NCBI GenBank assembly: GCA_013396915.1
Contig: VWZL01002053.1
Location: forward strand, 62,001-126,000
DNA length: 64,000 bases
Reading direction: 5' to 3'
Source: Stercorarius parasiticus
Lineage: Eukaryota > Chordata > Aves > Charadriiformes > Stercorariidae
Shown here: piece after piece, positions 34,665-47,430 of the stretch
Numbering within the stretch: the stretch's first letter is position 1
Layout: every line of letters begins with the position of its first letter
Notes under the pieces: model-generated
Told to the model about the DNA's origin: nothing
The model's database searches: none
Seen by the model: the letters and a program-made list of their open reading frames with translations, nothing else
Position numbers and translations under genes: made by a program

Positions 34665-37600
34665 TGCAGAGCAGAAGTCGTATGCAGAGATGCTGTGTCC
34701 CTGAAGAAGATGGCTGCAGAGAAGGAGCACGACCGATCCCTGTGCAACACCACGCGTCACCAGCGGCAGCGGGGAACACTCGCTGGAGATACACTGAGCT
34801 CTGCTTCAGGATGTCCCTGAGGATCCTGGTAGAAGATGTGACAAACAGCAGTGTTGACACTCAAGGTAACCAAGGACCTCATTCTGCACAAATAAACTAA
34901 CACTTGTGGCTTATTAAAAATGTTTGGTGTGGTTTTGTTTGGGATTTTTGTTTTGGGGTTTTTCTGGTTTTGTTCAGCACCTTTCAAGCACTGTATGGTT
35001 CACAAAATTTTGACACTAGAGGGAAAAAACCAAGTGACGTGATTGCTGCTGGACTCCTGAGTCCAGCCTCCTACAATCATCTTCTTATAAATCAAAACCC
35101 TTAAGAAAGATAATAAAGATCTGAATGATCTAAAAAACAATACATTTCTAAAAACATGGCGTTCTTCACGCAGAGTGAAGACAACTCCAAGCTGTTTTGA
35201 GTTATGGGAAGAATTAAAAGCAGCCAGAGACCTACAAGGGATGGTGCATATCAGTCAGGGAACCACGTATCCGATGCTGCCAACCCATCTTTGTACCACA
35301 AATAAGCTAACGGCAAAGATGTTCTTTGAACCACTACATTTGAATTTCATCATTCATTTCCTCAGGGTCCCCACCAAAAATTGCGGAAGAAAAGCAAATG
35401 TAAAAAATTCTTTCTAGATTGATTACACACAGGAATAGGAAAAATAAACGCATGCCTGTCTACTAGTTCATTCAAGACATATGCCAGACAGGAGGTATTA
35501 GTCACTCTTCGGAACACAATATTAGGATGTTGACTGCAGCCAGTCAAAGACTGACGCTTAAGAATGGAGCCATCAAATTCGTTTCCTGATCAAAATTCAC
35601 AATCAAAAAGAAAGATTTCTCAGCGGGAGGGTTAAACACGGGAACAGAGGAGAAGAAACTGAGACTTGGAAGGCAACTGTGCCTCCAAGTTTAATTGGCA
35701 TGTAATTCCTCCAGAGGAAAGGGAGTGTTTCTGCATGACACAGCCAGCAAAACATGCAGGAGTCACATCCTGGTACAGGGTTGCAGCCGCAGCAGATTTG
35801 ACCTCAGAGGACAGCTTTATGCATAGGAACACTGGCCAGGTGAAGATAAAGGGAAGCAAAGGGGAAAGGAATTTATCTGAAAGAAGGTGTCAGGATGATA
35901 CTGCACTTCTTGTGAGACAGGTCTGGATCCCCAATACGCATCTCAAAGGATGAGACAAGTAGGCCTCTGTCCCAGTGTTCTGAAAGCCCAGGGACAACCC
36001 TCATCCTCACTTAAGTGGTGCTGTCAGGCTGAACACCATGGTTTAGCACTAACACCAAGGGTTAACCACCTCTCAGGTCCTGGCAAACCCCCACAAGAGC
36101 AGTGAAGTAAAGACAATCTTTCTATACTCTCCATGCTGCAGGAGGGTCGCCCAGTGCTTCTGGGGACTGAAGGACACCTGAACTGCTGTTCCTTCCATGC
36201 TTCCCCATCACTTCTGTCCACCCTTCCCACTCAGAGGGAATACTGCAAACTAAATTAGTTTAAAATGCATAATACTGTTGTAAATTACACATCCACTACA
36301 GCGTCTTCAAATGAATCTGAGGATAGATTTGACTCACTTTGCAAAATCTGACTCACGCGTCTTGGGTATGGAAAAAACAGTTTGCAGAGCTGACTCCTGT
36401 AGGCTGTAAACTCTTGATTCTTGCTGTAGTTTTATTTAAGCGACAGCCATGTTAGCAGACCTCTAGTTCCCTATGCATCTGCGCACTGGAGCAGAAAAAC
36501 CAGGAGAAACCAGTAAGCACAAAGTGAGTGACAACAGTTACCTTTTGCTAAGACAGGAGCACATGGCGTACATGCTTTTTTAAGGGAGAAGCTAAATATA
36601 TTTTAAAAAAAGGTATGTTTCATTTTCATAGAGATAAGTTTCACACTCAAAGTCAGACTAAGAAATCAAGTCAACATTAGATGTTTGCTTAGCCAGTTTA
36701 GCTTCTGGACACAAGGGCCAAACTTCCCTATTATTCAAGTTTTATAAGATTATACCTCCTTTGATTTCTGAGGAACTACTTACCCATTGTGAATCTGGAT
36801 GGGCTTCTGTGAATTTACAATGTGTGTACACAAGAACCACCAAACGTATTCAAACTAATTACATAAAGGGAAAATTCCCCTCTTTATTCTTTTTACTGGT
36901 GCTCCTGGTTATTATCTGGTTTCCCCTCTGATGGGCTTTACACACTCAGCTTTCACACAGCAACTGGGCAAATATTGGGGCTCCAACAGCCAACAAAAAA
37001 GCCATATTAAGCATTCTGCATTTTCAAATATATACTCCCCTAGTGGATAGAATTCCATTTAAGACTGGCTCATTCAACGTGATATGGATGATTTGTAACG
37101 TCTGCGTAAATGTCGGCTCCGTTCTAAGGCCACTACAACATGAGGTGCTTCTGAGAATCAAAGCTGCATTTCCTCTGAAAGCAGCAACTACTTAAGTAAA
37201 CAAAGTATGATTTTACATGAAATTATTTTCAGTGAACTGCTAACTGGTGATTCATTGTAAACTCACAACCTCAAAATGCTTCATAATGCAAAGAATCTTC
37301 CAAGGAGGCAGATTCATTTATTGAAGAGGACCAAGAGACAAAATAAAGAAGATCAGACTGATGTGTTTAAAGTGCTAGGCTCTTGGTTCCGTTGTGCCAG
37401 TGCATTTTAAGGGTTTTACATCAGATGCTAAAACAAGTCCAGAAAACACCAACATCGTTCAAAAGCAGTACTGTATCTTGAGAATGCAAGTTCAGCTCTT
37501 CCTAGCACTTCCACAGCCCAAGAGAGGAAGAGTGATCCACAGAAGATTCCTTGACCCAGCTTGTAAACGCAGACAGAACACTAATTATTACTCAAACCCC

Positions 37601-39776
37601 TTCCCATCAGCCCTCTGGCTACCTACAGGGGCTACTGAGCAAATACAGAAAACGAGGACACAGACAGCCAGCAAGCAGCAACAGTCACGAGCTGCAATAA
37701 GGCAAATTCTGATCAGACCTAAGGAAAAAAAAATAAAAATAAATATCTTCAACATGAAAGCACTGGAAGACGGGAAGCGGAAGGTTTTATCAACTCTCTG
37801 TTCTTGGAGATTTTCAATTAGTAGCAGGCCTTGGTGGCTTGATCTAACTTCCAAGACAGTCCTACTTTGAGCAGGAGGTCGAACAGGACTGCCTGAAGAG
37901 TCCAGCCCAGTTTAGCACTAGTGTGATTTAATGAGACAACAGACCCTGCTTCAAATATGTACACTATGGTGCCACACTCTACTTGCGGGACACCTGTGAA
38001 ACAGCAGCACAGCTATGTCCCAACTGAGCTATGTCCCGACACAGCTGTGTAGATGCAGTGCTCTCATACACTGTCCTCCAGACCTAAAGTGTTCTGCTGC
38101 TTCTCCCATGTTGTACTTCCCCACCAACCACCATGACCTCGCCAAAAGAAGGTGAGAGATTCGGGTCCTACATGGTTTGGATTTCCCCCAGGAAAGCCAT
38201 TCTAAGAAAACAGAAAACATTTGGCAGCAATTTGAGCAGAAGCAGTTGTTCCGCGAGACCTGTGGATGGGGAACAGGAGGTCCCTGCCGGCTATCCCACG
38301 TACCTGAACAACGACACGCATCAGGCAATCCTTCACACTGGCTGAAGAACATCCGTCCAAGAGGACTTTCTTCCAGAGAAACACCACCTTTCTTCTCATA
38401 AAATCATCTATAGCGATTACTAAAATTAATCAACAATTTCCCAGAAGTCGCAAGTTGCAGACTAAAACTGGAGCCTCTCAAAAACAACCTTCCAAACACA
38501 ACAATTTTTATTCTCCAAAACACTGATTGCATGGAAATGTGCTGATTTCATCAAAATGCTCTATAAAAGGCAACAAGATTGGCCGGCAGGCCAGTCTGTC
38601 CGGCTTCCTGCCAGGCCGCCTGCCAGCCCTAGGGTGGGTACTCCAAGCTCCCTAATTCAAAAAATAAAAATCAGATATGAGAAGGGATGGGGATTCTGCT
38701 TCCTGTAGCTCTCTAATTATAATAAATCCTGCATAGGTATGTGTCTCAGGAAGGACAAGCATGCCTATGCTATCACAGGGCAAGAAAGGCTTCTCAACAA
38801 CAGAGTTTAAGAAAATTTGTTGTATTTCAAAAAACGGATGCCATTTCTAACAGCACAGGAGGGAGAGGATGAGCCATCTCTGCACAAATCTGTGAGAGGG
38901 AAGACAATAGCGAAGAAATCCAAACAGTGAGACGACAAATGAGAGGTGGGGAATCCCTGTCTTATCCCTTCTGCAGTATGTATGCAGCTTCCGAATTTAG
39001 TTAAAATAAATTACAGCTAACTTGTATACATACTGCAGGGCTTTTAACACCCCTGAACCGAAACACAGCGATGGTGAGTAGCCATCCTTCAGGAGTACAC
39101 TCTCTCTGTGTTTCTAGGCATGGAATACAGATGCTCTGTCACAGTGCAGTTGCAGCAAGGCTGACGGATCTACGCAGAACAAAAAACCTAAAGAGTTCTG
39201 CTTTTATACTGCCTACTTCCTCAGCTCCGTACATGGGATTCTTGCCAGGATATCGGTAACATTAACGGAGAATGCAAAGCTGCGCATCTGTGTCTCGGGC
39301 TCCTCCTAAGCAAGGACGTTTCATTAAATACTTGGTTTTTTTCTCAGTGAAACGCCATTGAACTAAACTATTTCTGCAACACTCGGCTGTGCAAGATGAT
39401 GCGTTTTCCTGGTTAACCACTGCATCCACGTAGTTTAATGCCCGCTTGACTTCACTTCTTGCATTCCCAACAGTAGCAGCACCTCAGGACAAGAGCTTCT
39501 CTCTGCACAGAGATTCATACTTGCTGTGCCGCACAGCACCTGGGCAAACTGTCCATTGCTGCCAGGTAACCGCAGTTTGGTACAGGTGCATCAGCCCTTC
39601 ACCTCTGAAGGCCAGAAGGTGATCAGGCGTTGAGGAATGCTGCTGAACCGCTGGGACACAGGACCCGATGATGACACAGAGTACACTAACAGCCCGACAG
39701 GGTGCTTTCTGGTGATACAAGCTGTGTTTCCACCATCATCAGGCTATAGGCAAGTCACCCATCCAAGATTGTACAA
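34665..39776. other. Unique stretch
   Basis: Starts with about 200 GC-richer bases (34680-34870) directly after the CR1 5' break, open on the + strand with a donor-like CTCAAG|gtaacc at 34865. After that the sequence is ordinary A/T-rich DNA. No repeat family or recognised gene. Confidence 0.35.
39521..39604 (-). CDS. Candidate internal exon, unknown protein
   Basis: 84 bases on the minus strand: acceptor 'cctgatcaccttctggccttcag', donor CAGCAA|gtatgaat. One leading base, 27 open codons including LMHLYQTAVTWQQW, two trailing bases; the other frames have stops. It can be joined in phase to short segments at 40498-40520 and 38304-38341. No family recognised. Confidence 0.22.
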
Positions 39777-40340
39777 TCATAGAATCGCCTAGGTTGGAAG
39801 GGACCTTTCAGAACATTGAGTCCAACCATCAACCTAACTCTGACAAAAACCGTCACTAAACTCTATGTCTAAGCACTACATCTACCCATCTCCATCTACT
39901 CCAGGGATGAAGACTCCACCACTTCCCTGGGCAGCTTGTTTCAATGTTTGGTAACTCTTTTGGTGAAGACATTTTTCCTAATATCCAATCTAAACCTCCC
40001 CTGGCACAACTTCAGGCCATTTCCTCTTGTCCTATTGTTACTTGAGAGAAGAGACCGATCCCCCCCTCGCTACATCCTCATTTCAGGTAGTTGCAGAGAG
40101 CGATAAGGTCTCCCCTCAGCCTCCTTTTCTCCAGGATGAACAACCCCAGCTCCCTCAGATGCTCCTCACAAGACTTGTGCTCCAGACCCCTCACCAGCTT
40201 CATGGCCCTTCTGTGGACAATGTTGTTCCTGTAGCGAGGGGCCCAAAACCGGACACAGCACTTGTGGTGGGGCCTCACTAGTGCCAAATACAGGAGGACA
40301 ATCACTGCCCTAGTCCTCCTCACCACACGATGCTTCAAGC
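39777..40340 (-). mobile_element. CR1: CR1 LINE with ORF2 tail, 'aacctaactctgac' type
   Basis: Starts with 'atcatagaatcgcctaggttggaaggg', followed by 'catcaacctaactctgac'. It runs through 'ctccaggatgaacaaccccagctccctcag', 'cccaaaaccggacacagcac' and 'ggcctcactagtgcc' into ORF2. The minus strand retains [18 protein letters not shown] and a clear [10 protein letters not shown]. Truncated within ORF2. Confidence 0.95.
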
Positions 40341-41251
40341 TCTAGCTGATCGATGCATAAGATCAGCCAATATTACTGTAAGGCCAGCTACAAAGTCTGT
40401 TACGCCAGGAGGTTTTGAAACTCCAGCCTAAGTAAAATGACCAAAGAAGTTATTCTTGACAGACCATGTCCCTAACGGAATCAGAGATGCCACATACCCA
40501 ACAGCAGTCTTGATTTGAAGCTGTTAAGTAAATGTTTGACAACAGAGAGGATCAGTTAAATCCCACCTTAAGCAGCTGCAGAGTATCAATCAATACCATT
40601 TGGAAAAAATAACATGCTATTTATTCTTGTCTTTGGGAATACATGAGTGGGGAGGAAAAGGATTTAAATAAGCATACAGAAGTCCATAATAATACTTATT
40701 CTAGATTTTAACATGCTTTACCAATAAAAAGTAAAACACACATCTCTCTGGCAGGAGAAATGAAGCAGGAAAATGCAAATCAACTTGTCCAAGCTTACAC
40801 AACAGCTCAGAAGTACAGAGAATACAGGTCTCCAGGGTCCGTGTCTGTGTCCTATTAACCCTTCTATTTTTTAAAAAAATAAATCTTAAGTTGCACTACG
40901 ACAAGGTTTTCCACATAGTTTTGAAGTGTTAATTCTGACCTCCATCTCCGTAGATTTTTTTCTGATGTTGCATCATCTCACCCATTGTCTCCTCCTCTGT
41001 ACACATGCAGTATAAAAGAGATGATTTAAGAACCAAGAAAAGAAGAAAAAAAAGAGTCCTAAGTTTTCATCTAAAGGCAAATTTTTTTTTGGTACGGACA
41101 TACTGAATACAGGTTTGAACAAGCACTCATTCTTATCTTCTGAGGAGAGAAAACACTGCTTGGGAACTGTAGGGAAATTTAAAGTGCTAAGATGCTACTA
41201 AATGTACATATTTATGATGTTCGATTGCCTGCATTAATATGATGCACAGTT
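40341..41251. other. Unique stretch around MIR-like relic
   Basis: Between the CR1 and the LTR fragment. Contains the MIR-like relic and two short minus-strand splice-bounded frames (40498-40520, acceptor tcaaacatttacttaacag; 41104-41139, acceptor agtgttttctctcctcag). Both are too short to call. Confidence 0.35.
40757..40870 (-). mobile_element. MIR: MIR-like ancient SINE relic
   Basis: The + strand runs 'gaaatgaagcaggaaaatgc', 'caacttgtccaagcttacac', 'agtacagagaatacaggtctcc' and 'gtccgtgtctgtgtcctattaacc'. These follow the reverse MIR order gaaactgaggca..., acttgcccaaggtcacac..., gtggcagagccaggatt...aggtct, ...cccgtgctcttaacc. Good collinearity, heavy divergence. Confidence 0.58.
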
Positions 41252-41350
41252 GTCATGGTTTCAGTTGGGATGGAGCTGACTTTCTTACCAGCAGCTGGTA
41301 TAGTGCTGTGGTTTAGATTTGGGATGAGTGATGTTGATAGTGCACTGATT
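41252..41350 (+). mobile_element. Avian endogenous retrovirus LTR, 5' fragment
   Basis: The sequence starts TGTCATGGTTTCAG and continues 'gggatggagctgactttctt', 'ccagcagctggtatagtgctgtgg' and 'gatgttgatagtgcactgatt'. This is the opening of a common avian LTR that begins with this TG motif. Only about the first 100 bases are present; it then switches abruptly to CR1 sequence. No retroviral genes are present here. Confidence 0.62.
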
Positions 41351-41478
41351 GCAATAAGGTCTCCCCTCAGCCTCCTCTTCTCCAGGCTGAACAACCCCAG
41401 CTCCCTCAGCCGCTCCTCGTGAGACTTGTGCTCCAGACTCCTCACCAGCTTCGATGTCCTCCTCTGGACATGAAGCTT
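41351..41478 (-). mobile_element. CR1: Internal CR1 fragment joined to LTR
   Basis: The + strand 'aataaggtctcccctcagcc', 'ctcttctccaggctgaacaaccc' and 'cttgtgctccagactcctcacc' is the ORF2 tail region of CR1 in reverse; the minus strand reads [20 protein letters not shown]. Unlike every other copy here it lacks the 3' end, so it is cut on both sides. A deletion or recombination with the LTR, rather than ordinary 5' truncation, best explains that. Confidence 0.88.
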
Positions 41479-41559
41479 GCCCCATCCAGAAGGACTGCAA
41501 GACACTGTAGACAGCGGAATATCAGTAGCAGAAACTCAGAGGACATCCAGGACATTCAG

Positions 41560-41920
41560 TCTGAGTTGGGGTTGTTCAGCCTGGAGAAGAGAAGGCTCCA
41601 GGGAGACTTTATAGTGGCCTTCCAGGCTGTTAGCAAGGGCATGTAATGATAGGACAAGGGGCAATGGGTTTTAAACTAGAGCAGGGGAGGTTTAGATTAG
41701 ACATTAGGAAGAAGTTCTTTACACTGAGGGTGGTGAGACACTGGCCCAGGTTGCCCAGAGAGGTGGTGGAGGCCCCATCCCTGGAGACATTCAAGGTCAG
41801 GCTTGATGAGGCTCTGAGCAACCTGATCTAGTTGAAGATGTCCCTGCTTAGTGCAGGGGGGTTGGACTAGATGGCCTTTAAAGGTCCCTTCCAACGCAAC
41901 ACATTCTATGATTCTATGAT
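41560..41920 (+). mobile_element. CR1: CR1 LINE 3' end, forward, 'tgcaggggg' variant
   Basis: Forward orientation: 'gttgttcagcctggagaaga', 'gaaggctccagggagacttt', 'tagattagacattaggaagaag', 'gatggcctttaaaggtcccttcc', ending in clean repeated octamers 'attctatgattctatgat'. The well-preserved tail suggests a younger copy. It lies head-to-head with the internal fragment at 41351-41478, giving an imperfect inverted repeat of about 55 bases. Confidence 0.95.
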
Positions 41921-44900
41921 CCACACTGACCACCCATGGAGCAAGCACACTACTGAAAAGGGCAAGAGCTCTCCTACTGGAAGGCTGACAGAGCTGGTTG
42001 TCATCTAGTCCTCCAGGCCGGTGAGCTAAGGAGGACGTTTATCAAACAAAGGGCCTGTCTCATGACAACACAGCAACCAGCATGAAGGGGAAAAAAGCCT
42101 TTCTTCTACAGAAGATGAGACAGACTTCAGTCTCACAGATGTGCTAAAAAAGTAGAAAGGAGTGCATTTCACACATGTTCATCACTTCATGTATTTGTAA
42201 CAATTTGATGCTTTAAAGAAAAAATTCTTGTTTTTTCTTTTCATATGAAGTTACATTTTTCCCCACTATCTTCATGCAAGAGTCAAAACCCAAAGCAAAA
42301 GGAACTGTGTGATATAAATATGATATATAAAACTGCAAGCTCAAGAAGGATGAATCAATGATTTCTGAACTGGAAGTGAACAGGTTGTCCTGCCTGCATC
42401 CCTCAGAAAGCAAATATTAGGAGCAGTGATTTATCTCTGTCCATCCCGTGCTGGCTTACACGCAGGTGGGACTCAATGACTAAGGCTACTCACAAGCCCT
42501 TGGTGTCTTTGCAAGCAAAAATGAGTTGCAACGTAACAGTTCACAGCAACACCACAGAATTGTTTTTTTTAGCTAAGGGTCAAGGCTTTTAAAAATATTT
42601 AGCAAGCCATGCCCATGTGTTAAGAAACATATCAATACTGTTCCATATTAATCTGCATAAGTAACGTGAAAAAATAACGTGATAGTAGGCTATATGAAAC
42701 AGCAAGTGAGTCATATACAGCCTTTAGGATATAGGCTCCCACCCCTGAGCTACAGAAACTAGCCTCGGTTAGGGGAAAATAAAATCTAAATGAAGTCTAA
42801 TAATGATTTCTGAGTCTCAGAGTTTCATGTTAAGAAAAAATATTACCAATGCACAGATATTTGTATAATCAAGATGATGGTTTTTCACCCAACATTTTCA
42901 CAGGAAGAGGTTTAAAAAGACCAGTACCCCATCCCCTGCCTGATGCTCCCTCTCCAGCACCAAGAGGCAAACATGGCTGCAGCTTATACAGGTAGAAAGA
43001 GTGTATTTAGATCCTGCATTCCTCTGTTACTCCCTGCGTGTCTGTGTGCAGATGTATTTGCCTGAGAGAATTGAGGAAGGCATCAGAGTAAGCACCACCA
43101 CAACCTGGATACCTATCTGATCTCTGAATGTACGTTTTCAGCTTGCACATCTGTGAAAGGTGAACTTCTAGCTAAGCTCTGGCTCTTAGAGATTTACGAA
43201 GATCTGAAAGCTAGTGCTTTCATCTTGCTTTTTGAGCAAGAAATTAAAAGAAGAAAAAAAAAGAACGAGGAGAAGGTTTTGCTGCGATGTGTCTTCCAAT
43301 TTCAAACATTGGAAGCTTTCAGAAAACTGCAGTTTTGTACTATCAGACAGATTCTGATTAATAGATTAACCAACCACAGATGAGGAAGGCAAGAACACAC
43401 ACTATTTACTCTTAACTTGGGAATGTATAAACCAGCTCTTGTGAATACAGGTGCATGTATTCCAGATTAATACATCACCTCTTTTTTCACAATTGCCGAA
43501 AAGTTATTTAGCAGCTGCATTACTATGGGAAAAGGGGAAGACGTAAGAGTTCCGCTCCCTGGGGCTTCCTGAACCCTAGAATACGTCTGCACACAGCAAA
43601 TCCAAAACTGACAACCCATCCTTTAGCCCAAGAGAGCAACAGAGATCCCTACAGCACACAGCTCCTACTCATGTGGCACAAGAGGAGCGCTCCTACAAAG
43701 TGCACATCAAAATTTCTCAGTGTTAATGGTGGTGCCAGAATTCTGTATACGAAGCCATCATAGCAGACATACAGCTCATAAAACGGAAACGTGGTAACTA
43801 GTCTTAGCACACTCCTCTCTGTGCAAAGCACACATTAAACTTACAGGTACTTTCATATCTGACAAAAATTAAAAGCGCTCTTTTAAAAATAAGTTGTGTT
43901 TTTATGTTTTTAAGTCATCTAGAAGACAGCACTGTCAAACGGAGAGTTTCTTTTTGAATACTCAGTGCCTGTGGTAATGGCTACTTCACACTCATCCAAT
44001 AACACTGACCTCTTTGTGGTTTCTCTCCTTTTATGCCATACATGCTAGTGGACCTTCTCAGAAGAAAATGGCTTTGCCCTTGCTGGCTGTACTTCTCTCT
44101 TCTCTGCAAAGCTTCCTCATCATTCACCTCCCTAAGCCATCAGACTGAGTGGCAACATGTTCCATGAAAGCCATTTGCTCACACATGTGCAAGGAGTGGG
44201 CTTTCTCACGAGGTCAGAGATCAGGCTTGTATTTCTGAAGAGTCAAAATATTAATATATATCATTGTGTCTAAAATCTGAAGTAGGTAAAGCACCCTCAC
44301 TTGATAGGCAAGAGTGACAAACACCACTGATGAAGCCACTTTGTGGAAGGTACACGAGTCAGCAGAACTTTGACTGACAATAAATAAAAAGGTTCTCATC
44401 ATCCCGTCCATTTATCAGACCAACCTTTATCTTCACACAACGAATCAACAATTCGAACAGGATATGGCACCAAAGGTTTCTACCACCCCTAAAAACATCT
44501 GTATGCATTCACACACACATATAAAATGGTCCCCGATATTACCATTTCTTCTGTCAGACATTACCTGGAATCAGTATGCTGACGTGACACAACATACTCT
44601 TGATGAGATCCTACAAAGCAGAAATAATCTTTGAGGCCACCTTTTAAGTGTAGACATTATTCTTTATGATGACTATCAGTATCTGTGAACATAACAAAAG
44701 CTATTTTGGATCATTTTGAAGTACAGCCTTGAAAACCCTAAGGTTTAGGTCCTGCAGTAAAAGCACCTGATTAAAAGGCCCAGTTTAAATGGAAATATCT
44801 GTCTGGCAGGTGAGGCCAGTAAGAATATGAGGTTCTCTTTTCCAAAACAAAGGTAAAAGCAAATTTAATGCACAAATCTTGCTATAAATATTGGGGGAAT

Positions 44901-45184
44901 TGCAAAGCCTTATTTCCTATCCTGAGATATTTAAAGAGGATCAAGGATCTTAGATCCCAGATCCCAAAGCCTGAGTATTTCAAGGAAATGCCCATGGAGG
45001 AACTGATCCCAGAATGTATTCCTTCCCTCAGTGTAGAGCAACCTAAAGGACGATTCCAGTATCTGACATCCAATCAGGAAATCATCAAAGAAAGGGAAAA
45101 AAAAAAACACAACAGTATTTCAGAAAGTTACAAATTTTAAGATCAAGGAATTCCCTATCTCCCAGTATAACCTGGTGTTTTTAC

Positions 45185-45266
45185 CTGGAGCTCCAGCTGT
45201 GCAGAGAGTTTTGGCAAATATACATCTCGCTTTTTCTTTGCGCATCTGATGCTCCAGAGTAACTAC
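45185..45266 (-). CDS. Candidate exon, Lys/Arg-rich helix-like peptide
   Basis: 82 minus-strand bases between 'gtgttaggtttccaag' and GCTCCAG|gtaaaaac. In phase 0 it reads VVTLEHQMRKEKARC and on to AGAP plus one base. Its neighbour at 45323-45364 would leave an intron of only 56 bases, unusually short for a vertebrate. Another AG (ctctctgcacag) would shrink it to 12 bases. A second frame is also open, which weakens the call. Confidence 0.18.
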
Positions 45267-45322
45267 CTTGGAAACCTAACACACGAACTCCTTACAGACT
45301 CTTGGCAGAATTCCTTTCTTAC

Positions 45323-45364
45323 CTGCTCACAATAAGTAATGTCCAATTTTAAGAGCTTTTTCCA
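45323..45364 (-). CDS. Candidate short exon
   Basis: 42 bases on the minus strand following 'gtaacccgtgtggctttctgacaag' and ending at GAGCAG|gtaagaaag, a very good donor. Phase 0 in and out, 14 residues WKKLLKLDITYCEQ. Fits in phase after 47381-47430. Short length makes it weak alone. Confidence 0.2.
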
Positions 45365-47380
45365 CTTGTCAGAAAGCCACACGGGTTACAAAACATGTGG
45401 CCACCCTCCAGAGACCAGGTATCACAACGTAACCATCCTTGTGTGCCTGACAATTTATGAAATTACCATCTCCCTCAAGGACTGTACCATGTATTTTGGA
45501 TTTCTCCCTCCATGTGGTGACAAACCCAAAGGAGTAAAGCTGTCAACACAACAGACCACACACTGCAGTAGTTCACCATTGCTACAGTTCACATACATTA
45601 TGAAAACCCAACAACTCCAAATGGCACTCAGTGTATAGAAGGAAGCCGTTAACAACTATCCTGGATAAATCTTTTTTCCATTGTACCATCATTTATGCCA
45701 AAAAGCCTACTGTGCACACTACACCATCCCCTAGCCTCATGTGCAAATGGACAGGGAAATTAAGGAAGCCTTTGGGCATTTCATTTATGTTTTTGACACA
45801 AATTTTGAGACAGACTTTTTTCCTTTTTTTTTTTTTTAAATGAAGAGTTGCATCACACCACACCACAGCTTTTACTCTTTACCTGGCTAGGAATTTCTCA
45901 GTGTAGTTCAGCATGATGTTTTAATAGAAAACTTATGGTAAATTACCAAGAGAGAAATCGGAAGAGCAGGGAGCACTGGACAATAGCAGTTCACCAGAAC
46001 AAAGGTTGGCGATTTCATCGATCATCACTTCCAGCACTGACTACGTGTATCACAAGGAAAAAGTTGACCTGGTTAAGGACTTTTTCCATTTCTAACTATG
46101 ATCTCTCAGGGAATGTGCTAAGGAAACAATCATCCTACTGAATCATTTTGAGAGTTTTACAGCCAAGAAGATTTATTACCATAAAACAGGTCTTGGAAAC
46201 GAGTATTTGAGGAGACTCAATAGCTATTAAATCAGTGTGGAAAACATGATGCTGAAGGAATTGCATATGCCTGACACATGTTCTACCACTTTTTTCTTTA
46301 ATAGAAAGTGTCCATAAAAAGCAAGTCTGTAGAGTTACTTAAACTTTTCAGACAAAAAAGAGACACAGGTATAGATTAAAATGACTCTCTCATAAGCATT
46401 AGAAAAATTACAAATAAAGCGCCACACAAAAGCTGTTTGATAATCTGGAGCCATCAATAATTTCAAAACCTATGCGTTAAAACCATACTCATCCCTCAGT
46501 AAGTAAGCTGAGACACATTTTACAGACTTACAGATATTTTAAAGTTGAGTCAACAATACATACAAAACCTCATGCAATCTTTTAACGAGCCCACTTGTTA
46601 GCCTGTGTGAAACTAAATTCAGAATAATCGTAGGTTTTGTTATTACAATTGCAATATAAATCTTGTTAACACATAGTACTGTTCAAGACAGTTAAAAGCA
46701 CCTACCTTTAAAATTTGCCATTGTCTACTACAAGTGAATCAGAATGATATGCTGTGAAGTTTGCTATCTGAAATACCACTGCAGAACATCCTGCTTTCTT
46801 GCCCAAAATGGAAAAAAACTCCTGCACTAAACCCTAAACACATACAGTGCTCTCAAGTAAATCGTTTTAATATATTCAAAAATACTCAGCCAAAAATACA
46901 GCAGCCTTAAAGTAAGGTTAAAGATTTTTTTTTACACCACCTGGTATTATGGAGACCACTAACAAGCTCTGGAGTCCAAAAACTTTCCATCCCTTCTTGC
47001 ATTCCTGTAGGTTGATCTGATTCTTCAAATTTTATCAGAAACAGCCTAAGAAGAGATAAAGCTTTTGCCTACAAACTTCTCTCCACATCCTTGGACCATC
47101 GTTGCTACAACAGTAATGCAATTACAAGACACAATCCTGAACTACTTTATGCCTTGACACGGTGATGAGAAAGGGAGAGAAACGATCTACCTAATGCAGC
47201 TCACCCCGAACCACGTGTCTTGAAATCAGGTAACTCAGAACAGCTCCACAAACTGCATATGCTACACTCACAGTCAAAGAAATGAACAAAAACTAATTGC
47301 TGTCTTAATTAAATGGATGTCTTACAGAGCAATTGTCCTACAGTCTTATAGAAAAGAGAAATGAGCATTCTTTGACTTAC

Positions 47381-47430
47381 TTTTTCGATTGCCCTGGTTT
47401 GCTTGTACAACTCAGTCACCATTTCTTCTT
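47381..47430 (-). CDS. Candidate short exon, coiled-coil-like
   Basis: 50 minus-strand bases with excellent signals: acceptor 'tttctctgttgtattgcag', donor GAAAAA|gtaagtca. After two leading bases it encodes EEMVTELYKQTRAIEK, charged and helix-prone. It can be joined upstream to 48004-48036 (acceptor ttttgttttaatcttccaag) and downstream to 45323-45364 without breaking frame. No family recognised. Confidence 0.27.

Noticed and set aside
36024..36230. 'catggtttagcac' resembling an LTR end
   Set aside because: Only a few bases resemble the LTR motif and nothing else in the region matches.
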